Part shown: in pieces, positions 36,160-45,557 of the stretch
Layout of the letters: every line of letters starts with the position of its first letter
Position numbering within the stretch: position 1 is the stretch's first letter
Assembly (NCBI GenBank): GCA_944325635.1
Contig: CALVBD010000001.1
Location: forward strand, 496,001 to 560,000
Direction of reading: 5' to 3'
DNA length: 64,000 bases
Source: Candidatus Gastranaerophilales bacterium
GTDB taxonomy: Bacteria > Cyanobacteriota > Vampirovibrionia > Gastranaerophilales > Gastranaerophilaceae
Program-made: the position numbers and the translations under genes
The notes under the pieces: generated by a model
What the model was told of the DNA's origin: nothing
What the model saw: the letters and a program-made list of their open reading frames with translations, nothing else
The model's database searches: none

Positions 36160-37536
36160 TCACCCTTGCACAGAAACACAGGCGGCGATGGCATCCATTA
36201 AGCGTTTTACTTTGACGATTTCTATTTTCTTCAAATCCTGAGGAACATCGTTTGCGTACGGGATAATAGCTTTTTTGAAACCTGTTGCAGCAGCCTCATT
36301 TAGGCGTTTTTCAATATTATTTACAGGGTGAATTTCGCCTGAAAGTCCGATTTCACCGATAATAACGGTCTGGCTGTCAACAACAACGTCACGGGCGCAT
36401 GTCGCAACCGCAAGTGCAATCCCTAAATCCGCGCTCGGTTCATCGACGTCAATTCCTCCCATAACGTTTACATAGACATCCTGTTTTGAAAGATTAAGCC
36501 CGACTCGTTTTTCAAGAACCGCCAAAATCTGGTGCAGACGGCTTATATCAACCCCGTTTGTAACCCGCCTTGGCGTCGGGTATGAAGTCATTCCGACAAG
36601 CGCCTGAATTTCCACCATCAAAGGTCTTGTCCCTTCATTTGTTACAACTATTGCACTGCCCGGAGCTGCAACTTTTGAACGCTCGTTTAAGAATAGTTCA
36701 TTAGGGTTTGAAACGCACCTGAGACCCGTTGCAATCATTTCAAAAATTCCTACTTCCGATGTGTTGCCAAAACGATTCTTCATAGAACGGAGCATTCTGT
36801 AGGATTTGTATTTGTCCCCTTCAAAATAAATAACCGTGTCCACCATGTGCTCAAGAACCTTTGGACCTGCGATATTTCCCTCTTTGGTAACGTGTCCTAT
36901 TACAACGGTTGTAATATTTTTACTTTTTGCGATATGCATTAAGATATTACAGCATTCACGAATTTGCGAAACTGATCCGGCTGAACTCGGAACATTGTTG
37001 GAATATATAGCCTGAATACTATCTACAATAACAAAATCAGGAGAAATTTCTTCTATTTGGGATTTAATATTTTCCATATTAGTCTGGGGGTAGATATAAA
37101 GGTTATCGGAATTAATTCCGAGGCGTTCGGCACGGAGTTTTAATTGAGCCGCGCTTTCTTCTGCCGAGATATAGAGAACTTTTTTGCCGGATTTACAAAG
37201 TTCACCGCAGGTTTGCAGAGTAATCGTGGATTTTCCTATTCCAGGGTCGCCTGCAAGCAGAACTAGCGATCCTTGCACAAAACCACCTCCTAAAATTCTG
37301 TCAAATTCAGAGATATTTGTCGGAACCCTGACACTTTCATCCACTTTAATATCTTTCAAAAGGGTCGGCTTTTCAGTATTAATAAATTCGTTTGCCGCGG
37401 CATTCGGAAGTTTTTCAGAGAACTGAACCTCTTCAACTAAACTTCCCCATGAACCGCATTCAGGGCATTTGCCTAAATATCCGGCTGTTTCATATCCGCA
37501 TTCCGTACAAACCCATTTTGATTTAACCTTAGCCAT
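36160..37536 (-). CDS. radA: DNA repair protein RadA
   Basis: A 458-residue RecA-like helicase for recombination intermediates. The N-terminal zinc finger has CTECG and CPECGSWG; Walker A is GDPGIGKST (near residue 95); the RadA-specific KNRFG motif is in RSMKNRFGNTSE (near residue 250). The C-terminal Lon-like domain is present (VNVMGGIDVDEPSADLGIALA, IGEIGLSGEIHPV). Full length. The stop lies at the edge of the repeat field. Confidence 0.96.
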   Translation of the reverse strand: MAKVKSKWVCTECGYETAGYLGKCPECGSWGSLVEEVQFSEKLPNAAANEFINTEKPTLLKDIKVDESVRVPTNISEFDRILGGGFVQGSLVLLAGDPGIGKSTITLQTCGELCKSGKKVLYISAEESAAQLKLRAERLGINSDNLYIYPQTNMENIKSQIEEISPDFVIVDSIQAIYSNNVPSSAGSVSQIRECCNILMHIAKSKNITTVVIGHVTKEGNIAGPKVLEHMVDTVIYFEGDKYKSYRMLRSMKNRFGNTSEVGIFEMIATGLRCVSNPNELFLNERSKVAAPGSAIVVTNEGTRPLMVEIQALVGMTSYPTPRRVTNGVDISRLHQILAVLEKRVGLNLSKQDVYVNVMGGIDVDEPSADLGIALAVATCARDVVVDSQTVIIGEIGLSGEIHPVNNIEKRLNEAAATGFKKAIIPYANDVPQDLKKIEIVKVKRLMDAIAACVSVQG

Positions 37537-37560
37537 AAAATTTAACCGTTTTCTTTTTAA

Positions 37561-37728
37561 TTATGCTCTGTCTTTCACATAACAATATAACGCAAGAGCA
37601 CCCAGCATTGCAAATTCTATTATATAAGACTTGTGCGAGCCTCTGTGGCGCACACGGGCATAAGCCGGCTGCAAAATAACCATAAGAGAAACAAACACAA
37701 AAAACAACCGGTTAAGAAACTTCTGCAT
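37561..37728 (-). CDS. 55-residue exported peptide, unknown
   Basis: The minus strand from the ATG at 37728 encodes 55 residues: a clear signal-peptide-like start (MQKFLNRLFFVFVSLMVILQ, cleaved after PAYA), a basic middle (RVRHRGSHKS) and a second hydrophobic helix (IIEFAMLGALALYCYV). GAAAGG lies about 7 nt upstream. It occupies most of the radA upstream gap (37537-37873) and is co-oriented with radA. No family recognised. Confidence 0.6.
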   Translation of the reverse strand: MQKFLNRLFFVFVSLMVILQPAYARVRHRGSHKSYIIEFAMLGALALYCYVKDRA

Positions 37729-37832
37729 CCTTACTACCTTTCAAAATTACGACAATATATTAGTTACTATTATATATTTTTACAGGATTATGACTATCCT
37801 CCAAAATTTGTATTATTAATGTGATAAAAAGC

Positions 37833-37855
37833 CGGAGGTTTTATAAAAACCTCCG
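37833..37855 (-). terminator. Terminator of the 37874 gene
   Basis: CGGAGGTTTT / AAAACCTCCG, 10-bp perfect stem with a 3-nt loop, followed on the minus strand by a T-rich stretch. Confidence 0.88.
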
Positions 37856-37873
37856 ACTATATTTCGATATTGT

Positions 37874-38929
37874 TTATTTTCTTTCGGTTTTATTTATTGC
37901 GGCAACATCTGTTACCCTCATTGCAAAATAAGGTTTGTCTTTGCCCTGTTCCTGCAAAAACATTACAAATGTATTATCAAAATAGAATTTTCTAGGTTTA
38001 ACTTTTTTGGCAGGAAGCAACGCTGACATTTTAGTTGCAATTATTGCCTCGCTTTTCAGTTTTACACCTTCATTATCCATTTTGAAATCAACTGTCTCCA
38101 GAGCTTTGTCAAGCTGCATATTTGTACCTTTAATAGGTCTGTTGCACAGTTCATCAAATGATTGTTCTTTATAGAGTGCAATATTCGGGACTTTTAACAG
38201 ATCTTTTTCTGTAAAATCCGTTGTCCCGTCATATTTTGCTCTTTTCATGAACATATCTGAATATAATTTGTCAAAAGTTTTGTCATCATTTGTTCTGTAT
38301 AAATAAAGAACATCATCTGTCTGGGTATAAATTACAACCGCAAAATCTTTTGAAGAATTGTAGAACATGACATGAACCGTTTTATCAAGGATTTTGTCAC
38401 TGTTTTTATCTATACCGAAATACTGAACTTTTTCTTTATTTTTGCCGAATTTTTCCTGTTTTAATTTATCAAACGCGGTGAGGAATTTGAAATCTTTTTT
38501 CAGCATAGCATAGAGGGTGTATTTTTCAGCCCCCGGCGTCCAGTCAGCAGAATCAAGAACATCGCTTGTTTCATTGAATTTTTCTTTTATGCCTTCTTCT
38601 ATAGCTTTTTTAAGTTCAGGAGAGGTTTCTCCGTATTTTGTGTAGTAAGAATTTTCAGAAAGCATTTCCTTTGTAAAGTCCTGTTTGTTAAGCTGTTCTG
38701 CCGCAATAGATTTTTTGCCTTTGAATTTAACAGGACCTTTAACAATGCCGTCCATCAAATCATTCCATACAAGCTGGAATGTACCGACCCAGATTCTATT
38801 TTGAGCCGTTGATTCAGTATTCATTGTCGGAAGGAGAGCCAGAGTTTCAGCATGCTTATCAAGCGCCGATACTGACAATCCGCCTAAAAGAAACAATCCG
38901 GCAAGCAGTGCCGTTATTTTTTTCTTCAT
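37874..38929 (-). CDS. Exported protein, possibly serpin-like
   Basis: A 351-residue protein with a signal peptide (MKKKITALLAGLFLLGGLSVSA). The order of segments is suggestive of a serpin fold: an early helix TFQLVWNDLMDG, a lysine-rich middle, and a C-terminal FYFDNTFVMFLQEQ... PYFAMRVTDV, which resembles the serpin ending (F-x-x-x-x-P-F-x-F ... G-x-V). The similarity is by eye only and no reactive-centre loop could be identified with confidence. AAAGGAG precedes the ATG, and a good terminator follows. Otherwise unknown. Confidence 0.6.
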   Translation of the reverse strand: MKKKITALLAGLFLLGGLSVSALDKHAETLALLPTMNTESTAQNRIWVGTFQLVWNDLMDGIVKGPVKFKGKKSIAAEQLNKQDFTKEMLSENSYYTKYGETSPELKKAIEEGIKEKFNETSDVLDSADWTPGAEKYTLYAMLKKDFKFLTAFDKLKQEKFGKNKEKVQYFGIDKNSDKILDKTVHVMFYNSSKDFAVVIYTQTDDVLYLYRTNDDKTFDKLYSDMFMKRAKYDGTTDFTEKDLLKVPNIALYKEQSFDELCNRPIKGTNMQLDKALETVDFKMDNEGVKLKSEAIIATKMSALLPAKKVKPRKFYFDNTFVMFLQEQGKDKPYFAMRVTDVAAINKTERK

Positions 38930-38969
38930 TTACCATAACTCCTTTCATTTCAAACCCTGCACAAAGGGT

Positions 38970-39248
38970 TTATTGTAAAACGCTTTTTATAATGGAAATT
39001 TTATCATCATCCTGGGTTTTTATCAATAGAGTTTTTTCTTTAGATGTTTCACCGCGGAGAATTTCAATAGAAGATTTCGGGATTTTGAAATGCTTTGACA
39101 AAAATTCAATCAAAGCTTTATTAGCCTTGCCGTCTACTGGCTGCGCCGTAATCTTTACCTTAACCCCTTCTTCCGTTTTTATAATTTCGTTTTTGGAAGC
39201 ATTCGGTGAAATTTTTAATTTTATAATTAAGCCGTCGTCTTTTGACAT
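38970..39248 (-). CDS. DUF167/YggU-family protein
   Basis: A 92-residue protein with the family's IKLKISPNASKNEI, VKVKITAQPVDGKANKALIEFLSKHF and LRGETSKEKTLLI segments. Function in bacteria is unknown. Usual length. It ends 41 bp before the exported protein gene begins. Confidence 0.9.
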   Translation of the reverse strand: MSKDDGLIIKLKISPNASKNEIIKTEEGVKVKITAQPVDGKANKALIEFLSKHFKIPKSSIEILRGETSKEKTLLIKTQDDDKISIIKSVLQ

Positions 39249-39321
39249 CAGTAATCCTTATGTATGAAATTTACAGTTTTTTCTTGAAATTAAGAAATAA
39301 AATTCGTAATATTATTATATC

Positions 39322-41529
39322 ATGTCAGAAAAATCGCTATTTGATGAAATTAAACAAACACTAATCGCGCAAAACAGGGAAGAAGCAGATATAGAACAAA
39401 TAGAAGAAGCCTTCCATTTTGCGGAAAAGCTTCATGAGGGTCAATACAGGGTTTCTGAAGAACCATACATTATCCATCCGGTTGAAGTCGCAAAAATTCT
39501 TGTCAATTTAAAAGCTGATACACATACTGTTATTGCGGCATTTCTGCATGACATTTTAGAAGATACAGATACCAAACCCGAAGAAATCGAAGCAAAATTC
39601 GGGAAAGATGTTCTAACGCTTGTTCAGGGAGTTACTAAACTCGGAAAATTGCAGTTTAAATCTAAAGAAGAACGTCAGGCAGAAAATTTCCGCCGCCTGT
39701 TTATTGCAATGGCAAACGATATCAGGATTATCTTCCTTAAACTTGCAGACCGCCTGCATAATATGCGGACACTCAACTTCATGGCAACACAAAAACAACA
39801 GAAGATTGCAAGAGAAACTCTTGATATCTTTGCCCCGCTCGCAAACCGCTTAGGTATCTATAAAATTAAAGCAGAGCTTGAAGATTTATCACTCAGATAT
39901 CTTGAACCCGACAAATATTTTGAAATTGCCCAGCTTGTTTCCCAGACAAAAGCCGAACGTGAAATGACAGTTCAACTTTTAATAGATAAGATTTCAAAAG
40001 ACGTCAAAAAAAGCGGGATAAACGCTCAGATTACGGGACGCGCCAAGCACTATTACAGTATTTACGCAAAAATGAAGCGTCTGAACCTTGCATTCCACGA
40101 GCTTTACGACATTACGGCAGTCCGCGTAATCGTCGATACGGAAAAAGAATGCTATGAGGTTTTAGGACTTATACACTCACAATTTAAGCCAATTCCTGGA
40201 AGATTTAAGGATTACATCGCAATGCCGAAGGGCAACATGTACCAATCCCTGCACACATCAGTGATCGGACCGCGCTCAAAACCTCTGGAAGTCCAGATTA
40301 GAACCTGGGAAATGCATGAAGTTGCAGAATACGGGGTTGCAGCTCACTGGAGATACAAGGAAAAAGGCTCTCAAAAAGCCGACGCCCAATCTGACAGACA
40401 GTTTTCGTGGATGAGAAAGCTCGTTGAATACGACAAAGATATGACTTCCGCTCAGGATTACGTAAATTCCGTAAAATTAGACCTTTTCTCAGATCAGGTC
40501 TTTGCATTCACTCCTAACGGCGACGTATTCGACCTTCCGAAAAATGCCACCCCTGTCGATTTTGCCTACCGTATCCACTCGGAAGTCGGCAACAAAACTG
40601 TAGGCGCCCTCATTAACGGCAGAATTGCCCAGCTTGACACAAAACTCAATAACGGAGATATAGTTGAAATTCTCACATCAAAAACGCCGGCGCCGCGGCT
40701 TGACTGGCTTAACTTTGTCGTTACAAAACAGGCAGCCTCTAAAATTAAGCAGTGGTTCAAGAAAAATAACCGCGAAGCCCACCTTGAAACAGGAAAAGCT
40801 AATCTTGAACACGAACTCACTAAAGCCGTCTTTGACGACTATATGAAACAGGGCGAATTTGATAAAGTCGCAAAAGTAATGAATTATCAAAGCGCGGACG
40901 ACCTTTTTGCTGCGCTGGGGTATGGCGAAACTACAGTTAATAAAGTTATTAATAAACTCAAAAAACCTCAGCAAAAATCTGTTGAAAGTACTTTCCATAC
41001 TTCAAACAGAAAGAAATCCGAAAAAGATATTGTAGGGCTGGAAGGCTTAATGTATTCATTTGCCCGCTGCTGCTCACCTATTCCGGGGGAACCTATAGTC
41101 GGGGTTGTAACGCGCTCAAAAGGAGTTTCCGTCCACAGAATTGACTGTAAAACACTCGAAAACGTACAGCCTGAACGTTTAATGGATATCCACTGGTCAG
41201 GACAAAATATTAATAAAACATATTCAACCACAATCCGCATTGAAACAGGAGAAAAAATGGGCCTGTTAAAAGATATTATTGCTGCCGTATCTGATAATAA
41301 TATCAACATCAATTATGCAAACGTAAAATCAAAAAGTGCTAAAAAAATCGGGGTTATTGAACTTGGTATTGAACTTGATAACGTCGAAACTCTCAAAAAA
41401 GTAATAAATTGTATTCAGGCTATTCCTGACGTATATTCAGTTAAACGTATTCAAACGTCATATTCAGCACATCCTCATGTGCACCAGCAACAGCGAAACC
41501 AGAAAAATACAAAAAATAAGCGAAAATAA
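39322..41529 (+). CDS. Bifunctional (p)ppGpp synthetase/hydrolase
   Basis: A 735-residue RelA/SpoT protein. The HD hydrolase is intact (HPVEVAKIL, FLHDILEDT, KLADRLHNMRTL); the synthetase has GRAKHYYSIYAKM, DITAVRVIVD and RFKDYIAMPKGNMYQSLHTS, with an EVQIRTWEMH block. TGS (VFAFTPNGDVFDLPKNATPVDFA), a conserved-cysteine domain (FARCCSPIPGEPIVG) and a C-terminal ACT domain follow. It should both make and degrade the stringent-response alarmone. No Shine-Dalgarno is visible before the ATG. Confidence 0.95.
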   Translation: MSEKSLFDEIKQTLIAQNREEADIEQIEEAFHFAEKLHEGQYRVSEEPYIIHPVEVAKILVNLKADTHTVIAAFLHDILEDTDTKPEEIEAKFGKDVLTLVQGVTKLGKLQFKSKEERQAENFRRLFIAMANDIRIIFLKLADRLHNMRTLNFMATQKQQKIARETLDIFAPLANRLGIYKIKAELEDLSLRYLEPDKYFEIAQLVSQTKAEREMTVQLLIDKISKDVKKSGINAQITGRAKHYYSIYAKMKRLNLAFHELYDITAVRVIVDTEKECYEVLGLIHSQFKPIPGRFKDYIAMPKGNMYQSLHTSVIGPRSKPLEVQIRTWEMHEVAEYGVAAHWRYKEKGSQKADAQSDRQFSWMRKLVEYDKDMTSAQDYVNSVKLDLFSDQVFAFTPNGDVFDLPKNATPVDFAYRIHSEVGNKTVGALINGRIAQLDTKLNNGDIVEILTSKTPAPRLDWLNFVVTKQAASKIKQWFKKNNREAHLETGKANLEHELTKAVFDDYMKQGEFDKVAKVMNYQSADDLFAALGYGETTVNKVINKLKKPQQKSVESTFHTSNRKKSEKDIVGLEGLMYSFARCCSPIPGEPIVGVVTRSKGVSVHRIDCKTLENVQPERLMDIHWSGQNINKTYSTTIRIETGEKMGLLKDIIAAVSDNNININYANVKSKSAKKIGVIELGIELDNVETLKKVINCIQAIPDVYSVKRIQTSYSAHPHVHQQQRNQKNTKNKRK

Positions 41530-41588
41530 AAATCCGGCACTCTCTCAGAAGATTTTTTAGTGCGTTGTTTGGCAAGTATATTTTTACC

Positions 41589-41760
41589 CCTCACCAGGTA
41601 CTACGTACCACCGTCTCACTCAAGGGGAGAGGGATAAAGAAAACTATTCAACCATTCATCTTTTCTCTAACTAAAATTTCTCCTCCTTCACTCCTCACGC
41701 TTCATTTAATAACGCCCCCTCACCCTAGCGCTCTCCCGTAGGGAGTGGGAAATATTGTAC
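41589..41760. repeat. GC-rich palindromic repeats after rel
   Basis: ACCCCTCACCAGGTACTACGT with a matching CAAGGGGAGAGGG block, and from 41691 CTCCTCACGCTTCA then CCCTCACCCTAGCGCTCTCCC and GTAGGGAGTGGG. The second block is repeated almost exactly at 53528-53605. The gap 41530-41929 contains only these repeats and the hairpin at 41800. Confidence 0.75.
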
Positions 41761-41799
41761 TTAACCTTTTTATCTGCCTTAACATCTTTGCACTGTATA

Positions 41800-41865
41800 G
41801 TTGTGTTTGTTTGTGAAACGATACCGGGAGCAGGTGCGGAAGCGTGTTGAGAAAATAAACACAAC
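41800..41865. repeat. Hairpin repeat family, copy 2
   Basis: Outer arms GTTGTGTTT / AAACACAAC pair perfectly. Interior GTTT-GTG-AAAC mini-hairpin, CGATACCGGGAGCAGG and GCGGAAGCGTGTTGAG. Almost identical to 53651-53716, and shares its core with 2289-2358. Confidence 0.78.
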
Positions 41866-41929
41866 CGGCCGTTGGTTATTATCTTTTTTTGAACCTAACG
41901 TCTTATTCTCTTATCGTCTTAACGTATAC

Positions 41930-43690
41930 TTACGAGTACATCTTCAACGTACGCTCTATATTCTTGCTTATTACGCTCTTGATTGAATCATATTCTGTTT
42001 GCAATGCATTGTGTTCTGTATCTAAGCGTTTCAGAAGGTTATCGTACTGTTTATCTTTTGCCTCTATATCTCGTACAGTCTGCTGGTATTCTACTTCTGC
42101 CCGTGTTATTGCGGCTTCATTTACCTGTTCCGTTATATCCGTTGCATTTGTGTAAATTATCGATGTCCACGTTACATCCGCTAAGCCGCTGCCATCTTCC
42201 GTCGGTTCCGTATAGTTTACTCGCTCTAACGTTACGTACCCATTGTCCAACGCATATTTCAGCCACTCCTGACTGTTCATCAGACCGTCTTCCAATACTG
42301 TCCACAATATCTTGCCGTTCGCTGTTAAACCTGTTTCAGGAGTCTTTGCATCATCATCCAACGGCTCGTCTTTCCCGTTCGCATGTTCCGGGTGTTCGCC
42401 GTTCTCTATCCCGTCCAGCTCTACTTTATCTTCGCTAGGACCATTCATTCTGTGCCACAGGTTTACGTACCACTGCCCCTGGTCTTTATCTGTATATACT
42501 ATTACCTGCTCGGTTATCGTTGGATCGATCTGGTGCAGTTTCTCTACCTCTTCTGCTACCTTCTCTTCCCATTCTTTGTGCGCTTTCTCCCACGCCTCTA
42601 CGTCCGGAACTGTTTTGGCTACTTTTTCTTTGAGTTTCATATCTTCCTGGAAGGAGGCGTACAAATCCAATAACTCCTGTTCTGTTGTTCCAAGAGTATT
42701 ACCGCCGGATGCATGATCTTCCAGAATATAATACATATCAACAATCTTCTGTTTCAATAATTTCTTTTGTTTTTCGCCGTTTGCATCATAATAATAGTCA
42801 CTAAGTAATTGATCCTTTACAGATGCCCCTGGCTGCAAATCTGCTCCCATTGTACCTGATGCATAATATGTATTTTCAGGATCACTTGTATCAACTATTG
42901 CCTCTGATACTGGCACCAAATCCGGAGTTTTTGAAATTGCAGCACCGCTTATGTAACCGTAGTCTATTTCGACAGGTATTCTGGTTGAAGTTTGTGCCTG
43001 TCCAGGATAATTTGCCTGATTATACGGGTCTTCCGGAGTATTCCACTCTTGATCCAGCAAGTGAGTCAATACGTGAAGGTAACAGCCCCAGCCTCCGCCT
43101 TGTGCTGCTGATCCGCAAGATCCCTGTCCTTTGACGAACTTCTGATACAATTCGTCGTTCATTTCTTCCACGTATTCTACTTTATTAAAATCTTTTTGCT
43201 GAGGTTCTTTTGCTATCAAACCGCCAACTGTGCCTTCACCGCCGCCGACCCAGTTCCGCCAGTCCGAGCCGTAGATTAATGTCGCCTGATCTATGTATTC
43301 AGGGTTCTCTTTTTCTTCATCCTCTACTGTTGCAACTCCGTATTTCTCCAGAAATTCGCCCATCGTCGCACTATCCAGATAATTCGTTGCATCCGTCTCC
43401 GATACCATTATTTGGCCGTCTGTATTTATTATTCCGTACTGATTTTTTAACACACCGTACTGGGTAAGGCTTGTACCCGTTAATTTTTGAAGAGTTTTGT
43501 TGCCGTCATCATCGTAGGTCGCAAACATTAACTCGCTCTCATTTAACGCATCAAGGTATGCGGCACTGGCTTCGCTTGTCTTATTCGCCAAAGACATCTT
43601 TGCCGTTGTGATTGTCTGTGATCTCAACTCGTTATCCGACAATCGCGCCGTTATGCTTAATAATCTCGCCTGTGATGCGCTTAAGCCCAT
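41930..43690 (-). CDS. Large coiled-coil protein, variable-centre family, paralogue A
   Basis: About 586 residues from MGLSASQARLLSITARLSD (start chosen to match paralogue B). Residues about 1-170 and the last 200 are nearly identical to paralogue B at 53772. The middle (about 175-370) is different, apart from a shared Cys-containing CYLHVLTHLL / CYMHVLSDLI segment. The N-terminus is helical with a SQARLLSITAR motif; the C-terminus is a coiled coil (DKQYDNLLKRLDTEHNALQ) ending SKNIERTLKMYS. There is no signal peptide. Helical ends around a variable centre recall secreted filament or axial proteins, but no family is assigned. Confidence 0.75.
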   Translation of the reverse strand: MGLSASQARLLSITARLSDNELRSQTITTAKMSLANKTSEASAAYLDALNESELMFATYDDDGNKTLQKLTGTSLTQYGVLKNQYGIINTDGQIMVSETDATNYLDSATMGEFLEKYGVATVEDEEKENPEYIDQATLIYGSDWRNWVGGGEGTVGGLIAKEPQQKDFNKVEYVEEMNDELYQKFVKGQGSCGSAAQGGGWGCYLHVLTHLLDQEWNTPEDPYNQANYPGQAQTSTRIPVEIDYGYISGAAISKTPDLVPVSEAIVDTSDPENTYYASGTMGADLQPGASVKDQLLSDYYYDANGEKQKKLLKQKIVDMYYILEDHASGGNTLGTTEQELLDLYASFQEDMKLKEKVAKTVPDVEAWEKAHKEWEEKVAEEVEKLHQIDPTITEQVIVYTDKDQGQWYVNLWHRMNGPSEDKVELDGIENGEHPEHANGKDEPLDDDAKTPETGLTANGKILWTVLEDGLMNSQEWLKYALDNGYVTLERVNYTEPTEDGSGLADVTWTSIIYTNATDITEQVNEAAITRAEVEYQQTVRDIEAKDKQYDNLLKRLDTEHNALQTEYDSIKSVISKNIERTLKMYS

Positions 43691-43834
43691 CTTGTCTGAA
43701 ACCCTTTCCGTAAACATTCTTAGTCTACACTATGAATGACGGATATTTTTATAAAAAACTTTAGAAAATAGCGGCCTAATATGACATAAATATTAACAAT
43801 TTGCAAAAGATAAAATACTTGCTACGATTATATT

Positions 43835-45550
43835 ATGGTACGTATTTTATTGATATCAGACAGGGAAAAACTAAAAGAACGATTTTTAAAATTACTGAGT
43901 CTTAACAAATATCATGTTGAGACAGCGTTTGATACTCAAGTTGTCTCTGATTTAGTAAAAATTGCCCCTCCTGATATTATGATATTTGATACAGGGATAA
44001 ACTTAGATTTCAAAGTTTTGAGTAAAGCAATAAAACCGTTTTGCGAAAAAGCAATAGTTCTTCTCTTAACAGCAGAAGAATTTTCTGACAGAGAATTGAT
44101 AAAATATGCAAACGGATTTATTCCGGAAAACGCCAATGATGAAATTATTCTCGGTACTCTGAATATGAATTTGCGGATGAAAAATACACTTGAAAAACTC
44201 TCTGATACAAATAAAGATTTACAAGACAGCTTATCAAGACAAAGTGCACTTTATTCGACAAGCTCCCAATTTGCAGGCACTCTCGATAAAAAGAAACTTA
44301 TAAACTTTATGGTGGAAGGTATTGATAGAGCATTAAGTTTCTCGCTCACATGTACTCTTTCTTTTTGCGAGGATGAACCTGTTTTATTGATTAACTCGCT
44401 GCATGAACTATCTGAGGAAATTATAAGTGCACTCAAACTTCGTACAATTTTACAGTACAAATCATTATTTGAAAACGAAAAAATACCTTATAATGTAGAT
44501 ATTAATAATCTAAAAGTAATAAAACACATTAAAGATAACGCAAGCCGTTTTACGTTTGATATATTTCATTACGACAACATGTTTGCCTCAATACGACTCG
44601 GGGAAAATTTTTACGGTTGCGTGGAAATATTTAAAGAATCGCAGTTTTCATCAGATGATGCAACCTGCTTCCAAACAATTGTACAACAGGTCGCCTTACC
44701 TTTAAAAAGCGCCTCTTTGTATCAGGAAATTAAAGAAACAAACCTCAAGCTGGAAAAATTGGAACGCTTAAAATCGGAATTTATATCCATAGTTTCACAT
44801 GAATTAAGAACTCCTCTGACATCAATCAAAAATGCTCTGGATATACTTATGACAGGTAAATGCGGCGATATAAACGAATCCGGTACAAAATTTCTTGATA
44901 TGGCAAAACGCAATGTACAAAGGCTTTCAGGAATTATCAATGATCTTCTTGATTTATCCAAAATTGAGGCAGGAAAGATGGATTTTCATTTCAAGAGTAT
45001 TAATATTCACCAGGTTATAGATTATGTTAAATCAACACTTTCAATACTGGCAAAAGAAAAAAATCTTACGCTGATAATTGATGAAACCGAAAATCTCCCT
45101 GATATCAATGCGGATTCACAAAGGCTTGAGCAGGTTCTCACAAACCTTGTTTCAAATGCAATAAAATTTACACCCGAAGGGAAAAAAATTACAATTTCTT
45201 CTCGGCTGCTGAATGCTTCGGATATTGAGGTTCATCCGTATTTTCAGGACGAAATCAATAAACTCAAAGGTGATTATATTGTAGTTTCGGTGAAAGATGA
45301 AGGTATTGGAATTGCGGAAAAAGATCTGTTGCATGCTTTTGATAAGTTTGCTCAGATTGAAAATTCACTATCCCGTAAAGTAGGCGGCTCCGGTCTGGGA
45401 CTTCCTATTGCAAAACAACTGCTTGATGCTCACAAAGGTGCAATCTGGTGTTCAAGCGAACTTGAAAAAGGTTCTGATTTTTGCTTTGCAATACCGGTTG
45501 CAACGGGGAAAGCTGTTACCAGACAAGAAACACCCGTTTTAACACGTTAA
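43835..45550 (+). CDS. Sensor histidine kinase with receiver-like N-terminus
   Basis: A 571-residue protein. Residues 1-120 resemble a receiver domain, with a phosphorylatable-position Asp in DIMIFDTGIN and a reduced acidic pocket. A central GAF-like region follows (about 150-300). HisKA has FISIVSHELRTPLTS; HATPase_c has LVSNAIKFTPEGKK, VKDEGIGIAEKDL and GGSGLGLPIAKQL. Cytoplasmic, as no membrane segment is seen. The start lies 3 bp after an AT-rich -10-like sequence, without a Shine-Dalgarno. A CheY-like protein at 46671 could be its partner. Confidence 0.9.
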   Translation: MVRILLISDREKLKERFLKLLSLNKYHVETAFDTQVVSDLVKIAPPDIMIFDTGINLDFKVLSKAIKPFCEKAIVLLLTAEEFSDRELIKYANGFIPENANDEIILGTLNMNLRMKNTLEKLSDTNKDLQDSLSRQSALYSTSSQFAGTLDKKKLINFMVEGIDRALSFSLTCTLSFCEDEPVLLINSLHELSEEIISALKLRTILQYKSLFENEKIPYNVDINNLKVIKHIKDNASRFTFDIFHYDNMFASIRLGENFYGCVEIFKESQFSSDDATCFQTIVQQVALPLKSASLYQEIKETNLKLEKLERLKSEFISIVSHELRTPLTSIKNALDILMTGKCGDINESGTKFLDMAKRNVQRLSGIINDLLDLSKIEAGKMDFHFKSINIHQVIDYVKSTLSILAKEKNLTLIIDETENLPDINADSQRLEQVLTNLVSNAIKFTPEGKKITISSRLLNASDIEVHPYFQDEINKLKGDYIVVSVKDEGIGIAEKDLLHAFDKFAQIENSLSRKVGGSGLGLPIAKQLLDAHKGAIWCSSELEKGSDFCFAIPVATGKAVTRQETPVLTR

Positions 45551-45557
45551 CCCTATT

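Noticed and set aside
35952-36194. 80-residue minus-strand protein
   Set aside because: Composed of palindromic repeats plus a DUF559 remnant and the radA stop region; not a gene.
42117-43467. Several plus-strand frames of 85-134 residues within the large coiled-coil gene
   Set aside because: All oppose a long, well-conserved minus-strand gene and recur at the paralogue only because the DNA is duplicated.
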